NCBI GenBank assembly: GCA_025041195.1
Contig: JAKCFM010000001.1
Location: forward strand, 1,550,001 to 1,614,000
Length of the DNA: 64,000 nucleotides
Source of the DNA: Halobacteriales archaeon YIM A00013
GTDB taxonomy: Archaea; Halobacteriota; Halobacteria; Halobacteriales; Haloarculaceae
Direction: 5' to 3'
This document shows positions 1 to 8,143 of this stretch, piece by piece (positions within the stretch are counted from its first letter, which is position 1; each line of letters starts with the position of its first letter). Made by a program: the position numbers and the translations under genes. The notes under the pieces are model-generated. The model did no database searches and was not told the DNA's origin. It was given only the letters and a program-made list of their open reading frames with translations.

Positions 1-1
1 C

Positions 2-1339
2 AGCTATCGCGGCTATGACGTGCGCCACGTTGAGAACTTCACCGACGTGAACGAGAAAATTGTCGCCCGCGCGGGTGAGGACGATCTCGGCGAGTCCGAA
101 GCTGCGGTCGCGCGATCGTACACGAAACGAACGATCGACGACATGCGATCGCTGAATCTGAAGCGTGCCACCGTCTATCCGCGCGTGAGCGAACACGTTC
201 CAGAGATCCTCGAACTGATCGAGACGCTCATCGATCGGGGATACGCCTACGAATCGAACGGATCGGTGTATTTCGACACGACCGCATTCGACGCGTATGG
301 TGACCTTTCGAACCAGTCGATTGATTCGCTGACTGCGCAGGGCCCAGAAACCGAACTTGCCGAAAAGCGTGCACCAACCGACTTTGCCCTCTGGAAGGCC
401 GGTGGCGTCACGCCAGAAGCAATCAAAGAGCATCGACATGACGGGGCACTCTCCCCAGAAGCCGCCGCCGAGACGGGCCAGACGTTCTCTGCGCCGTGGG
501 GTGACGGCCGACCGGGCTGGCACATCGAGTGCTCTGCAATGGCGATGGCACACCTGGATACGACGATCGATATCCACATGGGTGGCCAGGATCTCGTCTT
601 TCCACATCACGAGAACGAAATTGCCCAGAGCGAGGCGGCTACGGACGAGCAGTTCGCCCGCTACTGGCTCCACGTTAGACTTCTCGACACGGGCGAAGAG
701 AAGATGAGTTCGAGTCTGGGCAACTTCTCGACGGTGAAATCGGCGATCGACGCCGTCGGTGTGAACGCGGTGCGGACGTTTTTGCTATCAACATCGTACA
801 CCAGTCGACAAACGTTCTCCGAGGACGCCCTCCACGAAGCAACCGAGCGATGGGACCGGCTCGAACGCGCCTACGAGACCGCCCTCAACGCGATCGATGG
901 CCCGGATGCCATGGCAACCGTTACCGATGAGTCGTTCAGAGCGAGCATCGAGGAGACGAAATCAGCATTCGAGACCGCGATGGACGACGACTTCAACACG
1001 CGAGTAGCGATCGCTGCGCTGCTCGATCTCACGACGGCAATCCATCGGCATCTCGATTCCGACACGTACGATTACGTCGCCCTCAGACGGGCGCTCTCGA
1101 CGTTCAACTCACTTGGCGGTGACGTGCTTGGATTCGCATTCACCGACGACCAATCGGATGGAACCGTCGAAATCGCCGACGAAGCAATCGAGCTCGTGCT
1201 CGAACTCCGCGAGCAAGAACGCGAGGCTGGGAACTACGAACGGGCCGACGACCTTCGTGACGCGCTCGTAGAGCTAGGCGTTGAAATCGAAGACACTGAC
1301 GACGGGCCAGAGTTCCGGCTGTCTGCACCACACAATTGA
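2..1339 (+). CDS. cysS: Cysteinyl-tRNA synthetase, 5' end cut off by the window
   Basis: Class I aminoacyl-tRNA synthetase that charges tRNA-Cys with cysteine. The reading frame is open from base 2 (reading SYRGYDVRHV), so the N-terminal residues with the HIGH signature lie outside the window. Visible hallmarks are the WHIECSAMA segment and the HHENE segment, which carry zinc ligands in this family, and the KMSSS version of the KMSKS loop near base 702. The C-terminal part is the anticodon-binding helical domain. A GTG at base 20 could be read as a start, but the family alignment continues upstream of it, so I treat the gene as partial. The next gene starts 153 bases downstream with its own promoter region. 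Confidence 0.97.
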   Translation, partial: SYRGYDVRHVENFTDVNEKIVARAGEDDLGESEAAVARSYTKRTIDDMRSLNLKRATVYPRVSEHVPEILELIETLIDRGYAYESNGSVYFDTTAFDAYGDLSNQSIDSLTAQGPETELAEKRAPTDFALWKAGGVTPEAIKEHRHDGALSPEAAAETGQTFSAPWGDGRPGWHIECSAMAMAHLDTTIDIHMGGQDLVFPHHENEIAQSEAATDEQFARYWLHVRLLDTGEEKMSSSLGNFSTVKSAIDAVGVNAVRTFLLSTSYTSRQTFSEDALHEATERWDRLERAYETALNAIDGPDAMATVTDESFRASIEETKSAFETAMDDDFNTRVAIAALLDLTTAIHRHLDSDTYDYVALRRALSTFNSLGGDVLGFAFTDDQSDGTVEIADEAIELVLELREQEREAGNYERADDLRDALVELGVEIEDTDDGPEFRLSAPHN

Positions 1340-1492
1340 AACGAACGACTCGTGGCGGACCACAAGCTTTTACCTCGATGGTACGCATCGCTCAGATGCA
1401 CAATCGGCAGGGATGATACGAGCTTCCATCGGGTGACGATCACACGACCAGTGTGTGCCAATGGGCCGATCATTCCACACCAGTAGTCATCT

Positions 1493-2146
1493 ATGATACC
1501 CAGTTTATCGACGACGAAACGCGCGTTGCTCGCCGGCATCATCCTCATCGGATTGGTAACAGCCACAGGCTGTCTTGAAGGACTAACCAATGAGGAAGTC
1601 ACTGCGACAGCCGATCCCGCGGCCGTGAACAACGATGCGCTTGCGGGCACCAGTTACGAACTAACGCGTAACGATTCGCCGACGATCGAACGGTCGATTA
1701 GCGTCCTCGGGATGAATCGAACGTTCAAAGCGACGAGTCATATCCGCGAATACGAGCGCAACACCGACATTGGACCTGAGGTGACGATCACCAGATTGGT
1801 CGTGATTTCAACGCCGAAAAAGTCGGTGGCCGGCCAGTCCGTCAATCCGCTCGGTGAAATGTCGAACGGCGAGCTGATTGAACGGTTCCTCGATACGTAC
1901 AACGGCGTGCAAAACGTCGAGTCGGTTGGCAACCGCTCCGTTTCGGTACTGGGCGACGAGCGGACCGTCGAGCGGTTCAGCGCCGAGGCACAGATCATCC
2001 AGGGCATCTCCATCACGGTGAATATCCACATCACCACGTTCGAACATGAGGGCGATTACATCACGGTGATCGGTGCCCACCCAGAACAGCTCGACGAACA
2101 GGCGAAAATCGACGGGCTCATGGGTGGACTGAAACACCCCGCCTAA
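1493..2146 (+). CDS. Exported lipoprotein, DUF6517-like
   Basis: A 217-residue protein with a short hydrophobic signal (LLAGIILIGLVTATG) followed by a lipobox cysteine (TATGC), so it is probably anchored in the outer face of the membrane. The mature part resembles haloarchaeal lipoproteins of the DUF6517 type as I remember them: a stretch on loss or placement of an early Ala/Ser-rich segment, then NPLGEMSN, a conserved SVLGDERTVERFSAEA region and a final beta-rich part. The function of that family is unknown. A TATA-like gcttttacc near 1369-1377 suggests a leader of about 95 nt. The stop codon interlocks with the stop of the convergent permease gene (shared bases 2143-2146). Confidence 0.75.
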   Translation: MIPSLSTTKRALLAGIILIGLVTATGCLEGLTNEEVTATADPAAVNNDALAGTSYELTRNDSPTIERSISVLGMNRTFKATSHIREYERNTDIGPEVTITRLVVISTPKKSVAGQSVNPLGEMSNGELIERFLDTYNGVQNVESVGNRSVSVLGDERTVERFSAEAQIIQGISITVNIHITTFEHEGDYITVIGAHPEQLDEQAKIDGLMGGLKHPA

Positions 2147-3381
2147 CCATTGATCAAAAGCGGTACCAGCAACACTCCCATCAGATGGGCCCGTTTAACG
2201 TGAAATCGGCCAGGGACGAGCCCAATGATGGTGCTCAGAAGGAAGATACCCACGCCGACACCGCCAGTTAGTACGAATGTAATTAGACACAACACGAAGA
2301 GGACCACCACTGTGAGCGGCGTCTGCTCGATGGAGCCGATCAGATCGAGATACGCTGGCCCAATTGTCACTACAGCTACAAATCCGAACGCTGCACCGAT
2401 CCCGATCGTCCACGCGAACAGACTGAGTTCTATCGGAGCGTTCGTGCGCGTCAGTGCAACGACGACTCCAGTCCGTGGCTCACCGAGTGCCACGAGCGCA
2501 ACCAGGGCGAAGATGCAATTAGAAGTATTGACACCGCTCGTGGTGACGATAAACCCCCGACTGCCGTATCGGGAGGGAACGGTGACAAGCGCGAGCGTGG
2601 CGGCAATGGCGCTTGAGACACCTGGAACGTAGCCAACAACGGCACCACAGAGCGAGCCGATGACGCCGAAGCCACCGACGGCGCGTGGAGAGAGTTCGAT
2701 TGCTGCCTGCTGTTGTGACCCATAGCCGTGGCCGCCCAACGATTCGAGCAGCACTGGTGCGCCAAACAGCCCGGCGAACAGCGGCATAAGTACGCCCCCG
2801 ACCGGAACGATGCCTGCTGGATCCAGCTCCAGGACCAACAGTCCCAGAACACCACTGCCCACAACGGAGAAGAGCCCGCCAATCGTTCCAACGGGGATCG
2901 ATTCGGTGGCGAGCAACGCCAGAATGATGAGCAAAAATACGGGCTGCCGATTGCTCTCAAAGAGTGGCAACACGGAGCGGACGACCCCTGTGAGCGGGAC
3001 TGCCAGCACTGCTGCGACCACCACTGCGCTGGCTGATCCAAGTGCAGAGAGCAACAACGCTTCTTTACCACGCCCTGCGAGCACGAGTCGATGGCCCGGG
3101 AGCGCAGTGGCTGCCATCGACGGATCAGGAACGCCAAGCGCAAGCGCGGGCGCAATGTCGAGAAACGTGTGAACGACGCCGGTGGCGAGAACTGCCGCCG
3201 CGACACATACCGGCGGCCCAGGAAGTTCTGGGGCAATGCCGGCGAGCAGGAACGCAATCGTGTTCGCGTGAATGCCGGGCGTGAGACCGCTGAGACAGCC
3301 ACCGAGACAGCCCGCCAGGACAAACGCAATCAGTGTGAGGGTCTGCTCTGGCGCGAACGCGACGGCCTGGCTCACGACCAT
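2143..3381 (-). CDS. Tripartite tricarboxylate transporter permease, TctA family
   Basis: Integral membrane protein of about 412 residues, with roughly ten hydrophobic segments, resembling the large permease TctA (PF01970). The N-terminal GLTPGIHANTIAFLLAG and the central GYVPGVSSAIAATLALV segments are the two glycine/proline signatures of that family. Bacterial TctA works with TctB and the periplasmic TctC; neither partner is visible next to it, as is usual for the haloarchaeal homologues, so the substrate cannot be assigned. I chose ATG at 3381 rather than the upstream GTG at 3396, because a TATA-like box (ttctaaa on the plus strand, 3405-3411) lies about 27 nt before it, fitting a leaderless transcript. 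Confidence 0.85.
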   Translation of the reverse strand: MVVSQAVAFAPEQTLTLIAFVLAGCLGGCLSGLTPGIHANTIAFLLAGIAPELPGPPVCVAAAVLATGVVHTFLDIAPALALGVPDPSMAATALPGHRLVLAGRGKEALLLSALGSASAVVVAAVLAVPLTGVVRSVLPLFESNRQPVFLLIILALLATESIPVGTIGGLFSVVGSGVLGLLVLELDPAGIVPVGGVLMPLFAGLFGAPVLLESLGGHGYGSQQQAAIELSPRAVGGFGVIGSLCGAVVGYVPGVSSAIAATLALVTVPSRYGSRGFIVTTSGVNTSNCIFALVALVALGEPRTGVVVALTRTNAPIELSLFAWTIGIGAAFGFVAVVTIGPAYLDLIGSIEQTPLTVVVLFVLCLITFVLTGGVGVGIFLLSTIIGLVPGRFHVKRAHLMGVLLVPLLING

Positions 3382-3463
3382 ACGGACCCTGGCCACGGTA
3401 TCAGTTCTAAACCTTCGGCTCTGCGGGGTGGGTCACGAAAAAGTGAGTTCTGTCTCGATGACG

Positions 3464-3799
3464 TTAGCCAAAGAGCTGACCGAGACCCTCGCCGCTGGCC
3501 TCTTCTTCCTCGTCATCATCGTCGTCAGCGTCAGCAGCGTCTGCTTCGTCGTCATCGTCTGCCTCTGCGGCGTCTGCTTCGTCGCCACCCGTTGCTGGGG
3601 CAGCGCCACCGGCTGGGACGGCTGCAGCCTGCTCGACGGCTTCTTCGATGTCAACGTCTTCGAGCGCGGCGATGAGGGCCTTGACGCGGGACTCCTCAAC
3701 GTCGACGCCGGCGGCCTCAAGGACTGCCGTGACGTTCTCTTCGGTGATGTCTTCGTCGTCCGATTCGTTCAAGATGAGTGCAGCGTAAATGTATTCCAT
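3464..3799 (-). CDS. rpl12: 50S ribosomal protein L12 (P1/P2 type)
   Basis: Stalk protein of the large ribosomal subunit, 111 residues. The N-terminal MEYIYAALILNE segment, the middle helical domain, the Ala/Gly hinge (AAAVPAGGAAPATGG), the long Asp/Glu-rich region and the C-terminal GLGQLFG tail that recruits translation factors are all present. L12 dimers bind the C-terminal helices of L10, encoded just upstream. The gap to rpl10 is 38 bases and has no clear Shine-Dalgarno sequence. It is the last gene of the rpl1-rpl10-rpl12 unit. A short T-run (RNA ...CUUUUUCG, complementary to 3436-3442) follows the stop and may end transcription. Confidence 0.97.
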   Translation of the reverse strand: MEYIYAALILNESDDEDITEENVTAVLEAAGVDVEESRVKALIAALEDVDIEEAVEQAAAVPAGGAAPATGGDEADAAEADDDDEADAADADDDDDEEEEASGEGLGQLFG

Positions 3800-3837
3800 T
3801 GTGATTTGTGTGTTGTTGTAGTGTTGTGTTCGATGGG

Positions 3838-4878
3838 CTATCCAAACATCGCGCCGAGACCTTCGGCACCGTCCTCCTCATCATCGTCGTCGTCCGTATC
3901 GTCCTCTGCGTCGGCGCTAGCATCGTCGTCGCTAGCGGCGTCGGAATCTGACGATGAATCAGATTCTGTGCTCGGAGCTGGCTCGACGCCACGAAGCTCC
4001 TCGGGGAGTGCCTCCTCGTCATCGATCACGGCTGCGAGCGCACGCAGCTGTGAATCTGCTTTGGCGACGAGATCGTCGGCGATGGCCGGGCTCTCGATCG
4101 CGGCGAACAGTCCGAGGCTGCGTGCCTCGTTGCTGGCCTTCGAAACCAGCGCGTCCGCGGTCTGGGCGGTCGGATGCCCAGCGTTGATCGAGAGATTGCG
4201 CCCGGCGGCGACGGCCGACTGGACGTCGGCGCGGTACTCCTCGACATCGATCGCCAGCTCGTCCGGCTCGAAGAACACGCCCTCCGAGTAGACGCCACGA
4301 AGATCGAGCCCAACCTCCTTTGGCTCAATGCCGAGTTCACTCAGCACGCCAGAAAGCTGTTGGCTCACTTCGTCGCCTTCATCGAGTACGTGAGAGTCTT
4401 CGAGCACCTTGATCGAGCCACCATCGATGCGAGCGTTCGCACCGACCTGCTGGAGCTCGCCGACGAACGGACCGGGATCGATGCCGGTGTCGCCCTCCGG
4501 AATGACGATATCGTTCGGCGTGACCTCGCCGGCGTTGATCGGTGCCGGCGTCTTCGAGTCTTCGAGCTTTTTGTACAGCCCGAACGGATTGTCGTCAGTG
4601 GCGATGAGGCCAATCTGACCGGTCACGAGATCGGACAGCTCATCGAAGCCACGATCACTGTCTGCGATCGCGCGTTCGATGAGCGTGTTCCGACTCACTC
4701 TGAGCTCTGCTGAGCCGTGGAGATCGCGACGCATCGCCTGTAGCTGTTTGCTCGGAATGCCGGCGATGTTCACGATACCGACGCTCTGATAGTCGTCGAT
4801 GAGCGATCCGATCGACTCGACTTCCTCGCGTTTCCACTCCGGAATGACGTCAGTCGTGTGGTCGGGCTCTGCGGACAT
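3838..4878 (-). CDS. rpl10: 50S ribosomal protein L10 (P0)
   Basis: Large-subunit protein of 346 residues that binds the GTPase centre of 23S rRNA and carries the L12 dimers. The N-terminal rRNA-binding domain ([17 protein letters not shown] onward), the archaeal insertion domain and the acidic C-terminal tail ending [10 protein letters not shown] are visible. The tail is nearly the same as that of L12. A strong Shine-Dalgarno sequence (GGAGGAGGTGG) sits in the last codons of rpl1, and the ATG begins one base after the rpl1 stop, so translation is probably coupled. Confidence 0.97.
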   Translation of the reverse strand: MSAEPDHTTDVIPEWKREEVESIGSLIDDYQSVGIVNIAGIPSKQLQAMRRDLHGSAELRVSRNTLIERAIADSDRGFDELSDLVTGQIGLIATDDNPFGLYKKLEDSKTPAPINAGEVTPNDIVIPEGDTGIDPGPFVGELQQVGANARIDGGSIKVLEDSHVLDEGDEVSQQLSGVLSELGIEPKEVGLDLRGVYSEGVFFEPDELAIDVEEYRADVQSAVAAGRNLSINAGHPTAQTADALVSKASNEARSLGLFAAIESPAIADDLVAKADSQLRALAAVIDDEEALPEELRGVEPAPSTESDSSSDSDAASDDDASADAEDDTDDDDDEEDGAEGLGAMFG

Positions 4879-4879
4879 C

Positions 4880-5518
4880 TTAGGCCACCTCCTCCGTTGG
4901 ACCCATCGTCGTCTTCACGTAGATCGAATCGATGTTGAGCGGGCCCTTCTCCAGACTCGCCTCAAGTCGACGAATGATCACATCGATATTGTCAGCGATG
5001 TCCTCGGGCTCCATTGTGGCCGAGCCGACGAGCGTGTGGAACGTCCGTCGCTCACCACTGCGGAGCTGGACCGTGCTTTCCATCCGGTTTACAACCTCGA
5101 CAACGTCGTCGTCGGGCTGTAGCGGCGTCGGCATCTTCCCGCGCGGACCGAGAACGGTCCCGAGGAATCGACCGATGTCCTGCATCATGCTCGCTTCTGC
5201 GACGAAAAAGTCCGTCTCGCCGGCGAGATCCTTTGCGGCGTCAGTGTCCTCACCCAGCTCCGACAGCGCATCGCTGTCGAGCACTGAGTCAGCAACCTCT
5301 TCGGCACGCAGGGCGGTCTCGCCCTCTGCGAACACGACGATACGAGTCTCCTGGCCCGTTCCCCGCGGAAGGACAATGCCCTCATCGACACGGTTGTTTG
5401 GGTCGTTAAGATCTAGATCGCGAAGATTGATGGCAATATCCACCGATTCGGTAAAATTCCGTGGTGGCGCCTCATCAATCGCGCGAGATACTGCATCCTC
5501 TATTTCCTGATTTGCCAT
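4880..5518 (-). CDS. rpl1: 50S ribosomal protein L1
   Basis: L1 stalk protein, 212 residues, the usual archaeal length. Characteristic segments are [22 protein letters not shown], split here as domain I strands, and the domain II signature [19 protein letters not shown]. First gene of the L1-L10-L12 transcription unit, separated from rpl11 by about 150 bases with its own promoter. The ATG at 5518 is preceded by a strong Shine-Dalgarno sequence (GGAGGTGA), unlike most genes here, which look leaderless. In archaea L1 is known to repress its own operon by binding an mRNA site that mimics its 23S rRNA site; see the leader feature. Confidence 0.97.
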   Translation of the reverse strand: MANQEIEDAVSRAIDEAPPRNFTESVDIAINLRDLDLNDPNNRVDEGIVLPRGTGQETRIVVFAEGETALRAEEVADSVLDSDALSELGEDTDAAKDLAGETDFFVAEASMMQDIGRFLGTVLGPRGKMPTPLQPDDDVVEVVNRMESTVQLRSGERRTFHTLVGSATMEPEDIADNIDVIIRRLEASLEKGPLNIDSIYVKTTMGPTEEVA

Positions 5519-5580
5519 TGTTCACCTCCGTAGTACGCCTGTGGCTCCTACGGCGTGAAACAGGATCGAAACCTGCCTCG
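5519..5580 (-). promoter_or_regulatory. rpl1 leader with hairpin overlapping the ribosome binding site (candidate L1 autoregulatory site)
   Basis: Probable 5' leader of the rpl1-rpl10-rpl12 mRNA. A TATA-like cttaag at 5604-5609 would place the start of transcription near 5580. Inside the leader, RNA CCGUAG (complement of 5548-5553) can pair with CUACGG (complement of 5528-5533), and the 14-nt apical region can form a further GCC/GGC pairing around ACA. The last GG of the 3' arm is also the first GG of the Shine-Dalgarno sequence. The structure resembles, in position and style, the leader site proposed for L1 binding in haloarchaea; binding itself is inferred. Confidence 0.6.
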
Positions 5581-5671
5581 TTTTTACACACTCCGATCAC
5601 GGACTTAAGCACGTCGAAGTCTTGTGCAACCAGAAGAACCAGCAGAGCACACTCCCGTCAAAACAGGACCG

Positions 5672-6151
5672 TTACGCGTTTTCGAACGTCTCGTCGTAGT
5701 CGCCGTCGTCGACGCGTGCTTTGAACGTCCGCGCGTCATCACCATCGACGGTGACGCCAAGCGAAACACACGTGCCGGCAACCTCCTTGGCTGCGTTTTT
5801 CGTGTCGTACGCGAGCAGATCGGACTGCTTTTGCTTTGCAATCTGTGCGAGCTGATCAACCGAGATATCGGCGACAAACTCTGCCTGTGGCCGGCCGCTG
5901 CCGGTCTCAAAGCCGAGTTCGTCCTTGATCAGTGCCGCCGTCGGGGGGACCCCCACGTCGATCTCGTAGCTACCATCGTCTTCGTACTCGATGGACACCG
6001 GCACTTCCGTGCCGTCAAACGCTTCTGTTTGATCGTTGATATCATTGACGACCGCCTGCACGTCTACGGGTGTCGGACCAAGTTCCGGTCCGAGCGGTTG
6101 ACCAGGCGTTGCCTGGCCACCAGGGACGAGTACCTCAATCGTTCCAGCCAT
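5672..6151 (-). CDS. rpl11: 50S ribosomal protein L11
   Basis: Ribosomal protein of the GTPase-associated centre, 159 residues from ATG 6151. The N-terminal domain begins MAGTIEVLVPGGQATPG with the proline-rich PLGPELGPTPVDV stretch, followed by the 23S-binding C-terminal domain (VAGTCVSLGVTVDG). I prefer ATG 6151 to an ATG four codons upstream because MAGTIEVLV is the standard N-terminus and because a TATA box (tttaaac, complementary to about 6174-6180) is centred 26-27 nt before it, giving a leaderless mRNA. In haloarchaea L11 is transcribed separately from L1-L10-L12, which agrees with the layout here. Confidence 0.97.
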   Translation of the reverse strand: MAGTIEVLVPGGQATPGQPLGPELGPTPVDVQAVVNDINDQTEAFDGTEVPVSIEYEDDGSYEIDVGVPPTAALIKDELGFETGSGRPQAEFVADISVDQLAQIAKQKQSDLLAYDTKNAAKEVAGTCVSLGVTVDGDDARTFKARVDDGDYDETFENA

Positions 6152-6172
6152 ATGCTGAATCACCCCCTTCGT

Positions 6173-6180
6173 GGGTTTAA
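6173..6180 (-). promoter_or_regulatory. TATA box of rpl11
   Basis: On the minus strand the sequence reads tttaaaccc, centred about 26 nt before the ATG at 6151, the standard distance from TATA to transcription start in haloarchaea. This makes the rpl11 transcript leaderless. Confidence 0.6.
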
Positions 6181-6244
6181 GGGTTATTGTATCCCGTTGT
6201 GCGGGGTGGGATCGACCGGGAAAAACGGAGTAAACGACGAATAT

Positions 6245-6445
6245 CTACGCGACAGCGACGCCCTGGCGTGTCAGCCAGTTGCTCGCCTCACGGATCTCGG
6301 TCGGACTACCGATGATACGGGTTTTCGTCTCCTCTTCGACGAATGAGAGGACGAACCGGCGGTTGAGCTCCTGTCGAAGCCCCGAAAGTGCTTCGGTCGG
6401 CAAGATGATCTGCGTGCTGTCGCGGAAGCTATCGATGTTTATCAT
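6245..6445 (-). CDS. Small conserved haloarchaeal protein, VNG_1110C-like
   Basis: A 66-residue protein with the core FRDSTQIILPTEALSGL and a later RIIGSPTEI motif. I recall the family VNG_1110C, found next to rpl11 in Halobacterium and relatives; this gene has the same place and size. No function is established. The sequence has no membrane segment and looks like a small folded alpha/beta protein. It lies 93 bases upstream of rpl11 on the same strand. A TATA-like gatatacc at about 6552-6559 on the minus strand would give a leader of about 84 nt, starting within an inverted repeat listed separately. Confidence 0.75.
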   Translation of the reverse strand: MINIDSFRDSTQIILPTEALSGLRQELNRRFVLSFVEEETKTRIIGSPTEIREASNWLTRQGVAVA

Positions 6446-6525
6446 TGGTCCGATCCGTTAGCGTTGATTGTGCCCTGTTGCATGCGGCGATTACTCGGTG
6501 CGATGTCACGGGAGGGTTCCATCAC

Positions 6526-6550
6526 CGATGGGACGTTTCATGACCCATCG
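6526..6550. repeat. Inverted repeat, 7 bp arms, upstream of the VNG_1110C-like gene
   Basis: CGATGGG at 6526-6532 is matched by CCCATCG at 6544-6550, with an 11-nt spacer. The repeat lies between a TATA-like sequence (6551-6558, minus strand) and the transcription start it would set (about 6529), the usual place of an archaeal repressor operator. It could instead be a hairpin at the 5' end of the mRNA. Confidence 0.4.
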
Positions 6551-6685
6551 TGGTATATCTTTCGGAGTCATTTCGACCTAATCTTGTTGTAATCGTCGGT
6601 GTGTATTTTCTACACCTGGGTTCGGTGATGACAGTGTTAAAATTTCACACGGTAAAAAAACTTCGAGTTGTGTATCGGACCAGGT

Positions 6686-7954
6686 CTAGAGGATGCTTCG
6701 CGTGCGGTCTATGGCGCCGTTCCAGTGGGCAACGAGCGTTGTAACCGCCAGATCGCCGGTAACGTTGTTCATCGTCCGGAGTCGGTCGAGCAGCGGATCG
6801 ATTCCGGCAACCATCGCAATTGCAGACACTGGCAGTCCAACCTGTGAGAAGACGACAGTCATCATCACCAGACTCGCGCCTGGAACGCCGGCAGTCCCGA
6901 TGCTTGCAAGCAGTGCCGTCAGGAGGATGCTGAGCTGTTGGGCGATACTGAGATGCACACCAACAACGTTCGACGTGAAGATCGCAGCGATCCCAAGATA
7001 CATGGCAGTGCCATCCATGTTGATCGTTGCTCCCAGGGGGAGTGAAAAGCCATAGACGGATTCTTCCACGCCGAGATTCTCGTCAGCGTTCGACATCGTC
7101 ACGGGGAGCGTCCCGGACGACGACCGAATGGAGAGTGCCGTTACCATCGCATCGGTTATGCCGCGCACAAACGCGATCGGTGATGAACCAACGAGAAGCA
7201 AGATGATTCCCACCAGATACACCAGCGTAATCTGGATGAGCACAGCAACCAACAGCGTGCCGGCCAGCGTGATGAGATCCAGAATCATCTGTGGTCCGGT
7301 CTGCCCGAACAGTGCTGCCATGAGCGCGAACACACCGATAACGCCGTATTCCATCACTCCCCAGACGACCTTGAACATCACTTCAGCACCGGCCTCAACG
7401 ATATCGAACAGCGTCGAGATTCCGGTAGCCACCGATGATTCCGGGTCTGTCTCCTCACGAACGGCGCTCATCCCGATTCCAAAGATCAACGAGAATGAGA
7501 TGATACCGAGCATGTTCCCCTCGGCCATCGCGTGAATCGGATTCTCGGGGATGATTCCGAGCAGCACCTCACTCAGTGGGGGTGCAGCTTCGGGGGAGAT
7601 ATCACCGTTGGTGAGTGTCACACCCATCCCAGGATCAAAGACGTTGCTTACCACCAGTCCGACACCAATCGCGACTGCGGTAGTAAGCAGATACACGATG
7701 ACGACCTGTCCACCAATCTTACCGAGATTGGACGGTGTCAGCGTTCGGGCCGCCATTATCAGCGTGAAGACGACGATCGGCACGATGATCATCTTCAACA
7801 GGCGGACGAACAGATCTCCCAGCGGCTGCAGTACCGTTGCTCGCTCACCAAACACGAGGCCCACAATCGAGCCCACAATGAATGCAATTGCAATCCGGTA
7901 AACGATTGGGATAGATCGATATCGACGATACAGACCACCAGCACTCGTTACCAT
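6686..7954 (-). CDS. Dicarboxylate/amino acid:cation symporter (DAACS family)
   Basis: Secondary transporter of 422 residues that couples uptake of glutamate, aspartate or C4-dicarboxylates to sodium or protons. Family marks: the N-terminal LLKMIIVPIVVFTLI helix region, the serine-rich re-entrant loop SSSGTLPVT and the later GATINMDGTAMY substrate/cation motif, followed by GIPG-like GTAGVPGASLVM. Eight transmembrane helices plus two re-entrant hairpins are expected and the hydrophobic pattern agrees. A TATA box (taaatatt, complementary to about 7977-7985) lies 27 nt before ATG 7954, so the mRNA is leaderless. The substrate cannot be fixed from sequence alone. Confidence 0.9.
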   Translation of the reverse strand: MVTSAGGLYRRYRSIPIVYRIAIAFIVGSIVGLVFGERATVLQPLGDLFVRLLKMIIVPIVVFTLIMAARTLTPSNLGKIGGQVVIVYLLTTAVAIGVGLVVSNVFDPGMGVTLTNGDISPEAAPPLSEVLLGIIPENPIHAMAEGNMLGIISFSLIFGIGMSAVREETDPESSVATGISTLFDIVEAGAEVMFKVVWGVMEYGVIGVFALMAALFGQTGPQMILDLITLAGTLLVAVLIQITLVYLVGIILLLVGSSPIAFVRGITDAMVTALSIRSSSGTLPVTMSNADENLGVEESVYGFSLPLGATINMDGTAMYLGIAAIFTSNVVGVHLSIAQQLSILLTALLASIGTAGVPGASLVMMTVVFSQVGLPVSAIAMVAGIDPLLDRLRTMNNVTGDLAVTTLVAHWNGAIDRTRSIL

Positions 7955-8143
7955 GACACGTCGAGGTATTTCACGGCAATATTTAACGCTACGGTGTTAT
8001 GAATCCCCAAATAATTGGCCCGACGAATTAATAAAAATGATTGTTTAGGCAGTTTCATCAGTGTGTATTTAGTTTGCCTGTGATTCCCGTGACGGGACCG
8101 CCAACGAACACTTTTTTCGCTACCGATCTCGGAGGGCAATTCA

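Noticed and set aside
247-579. Long open frames on the opposite strand of many genes, such as those across cysS, serA and the nuo genes.
   Set aside because: These arise from the codon bias of the real genes on the other strand and show no family motifs.
6550-6744. A 64-codon plus-strand frame between the small rpl11-linked gene and the symporter.
   Set aside because: It runs into the end of the symporter gene on the other strand, has no ribosome site, and has no family-like composition.
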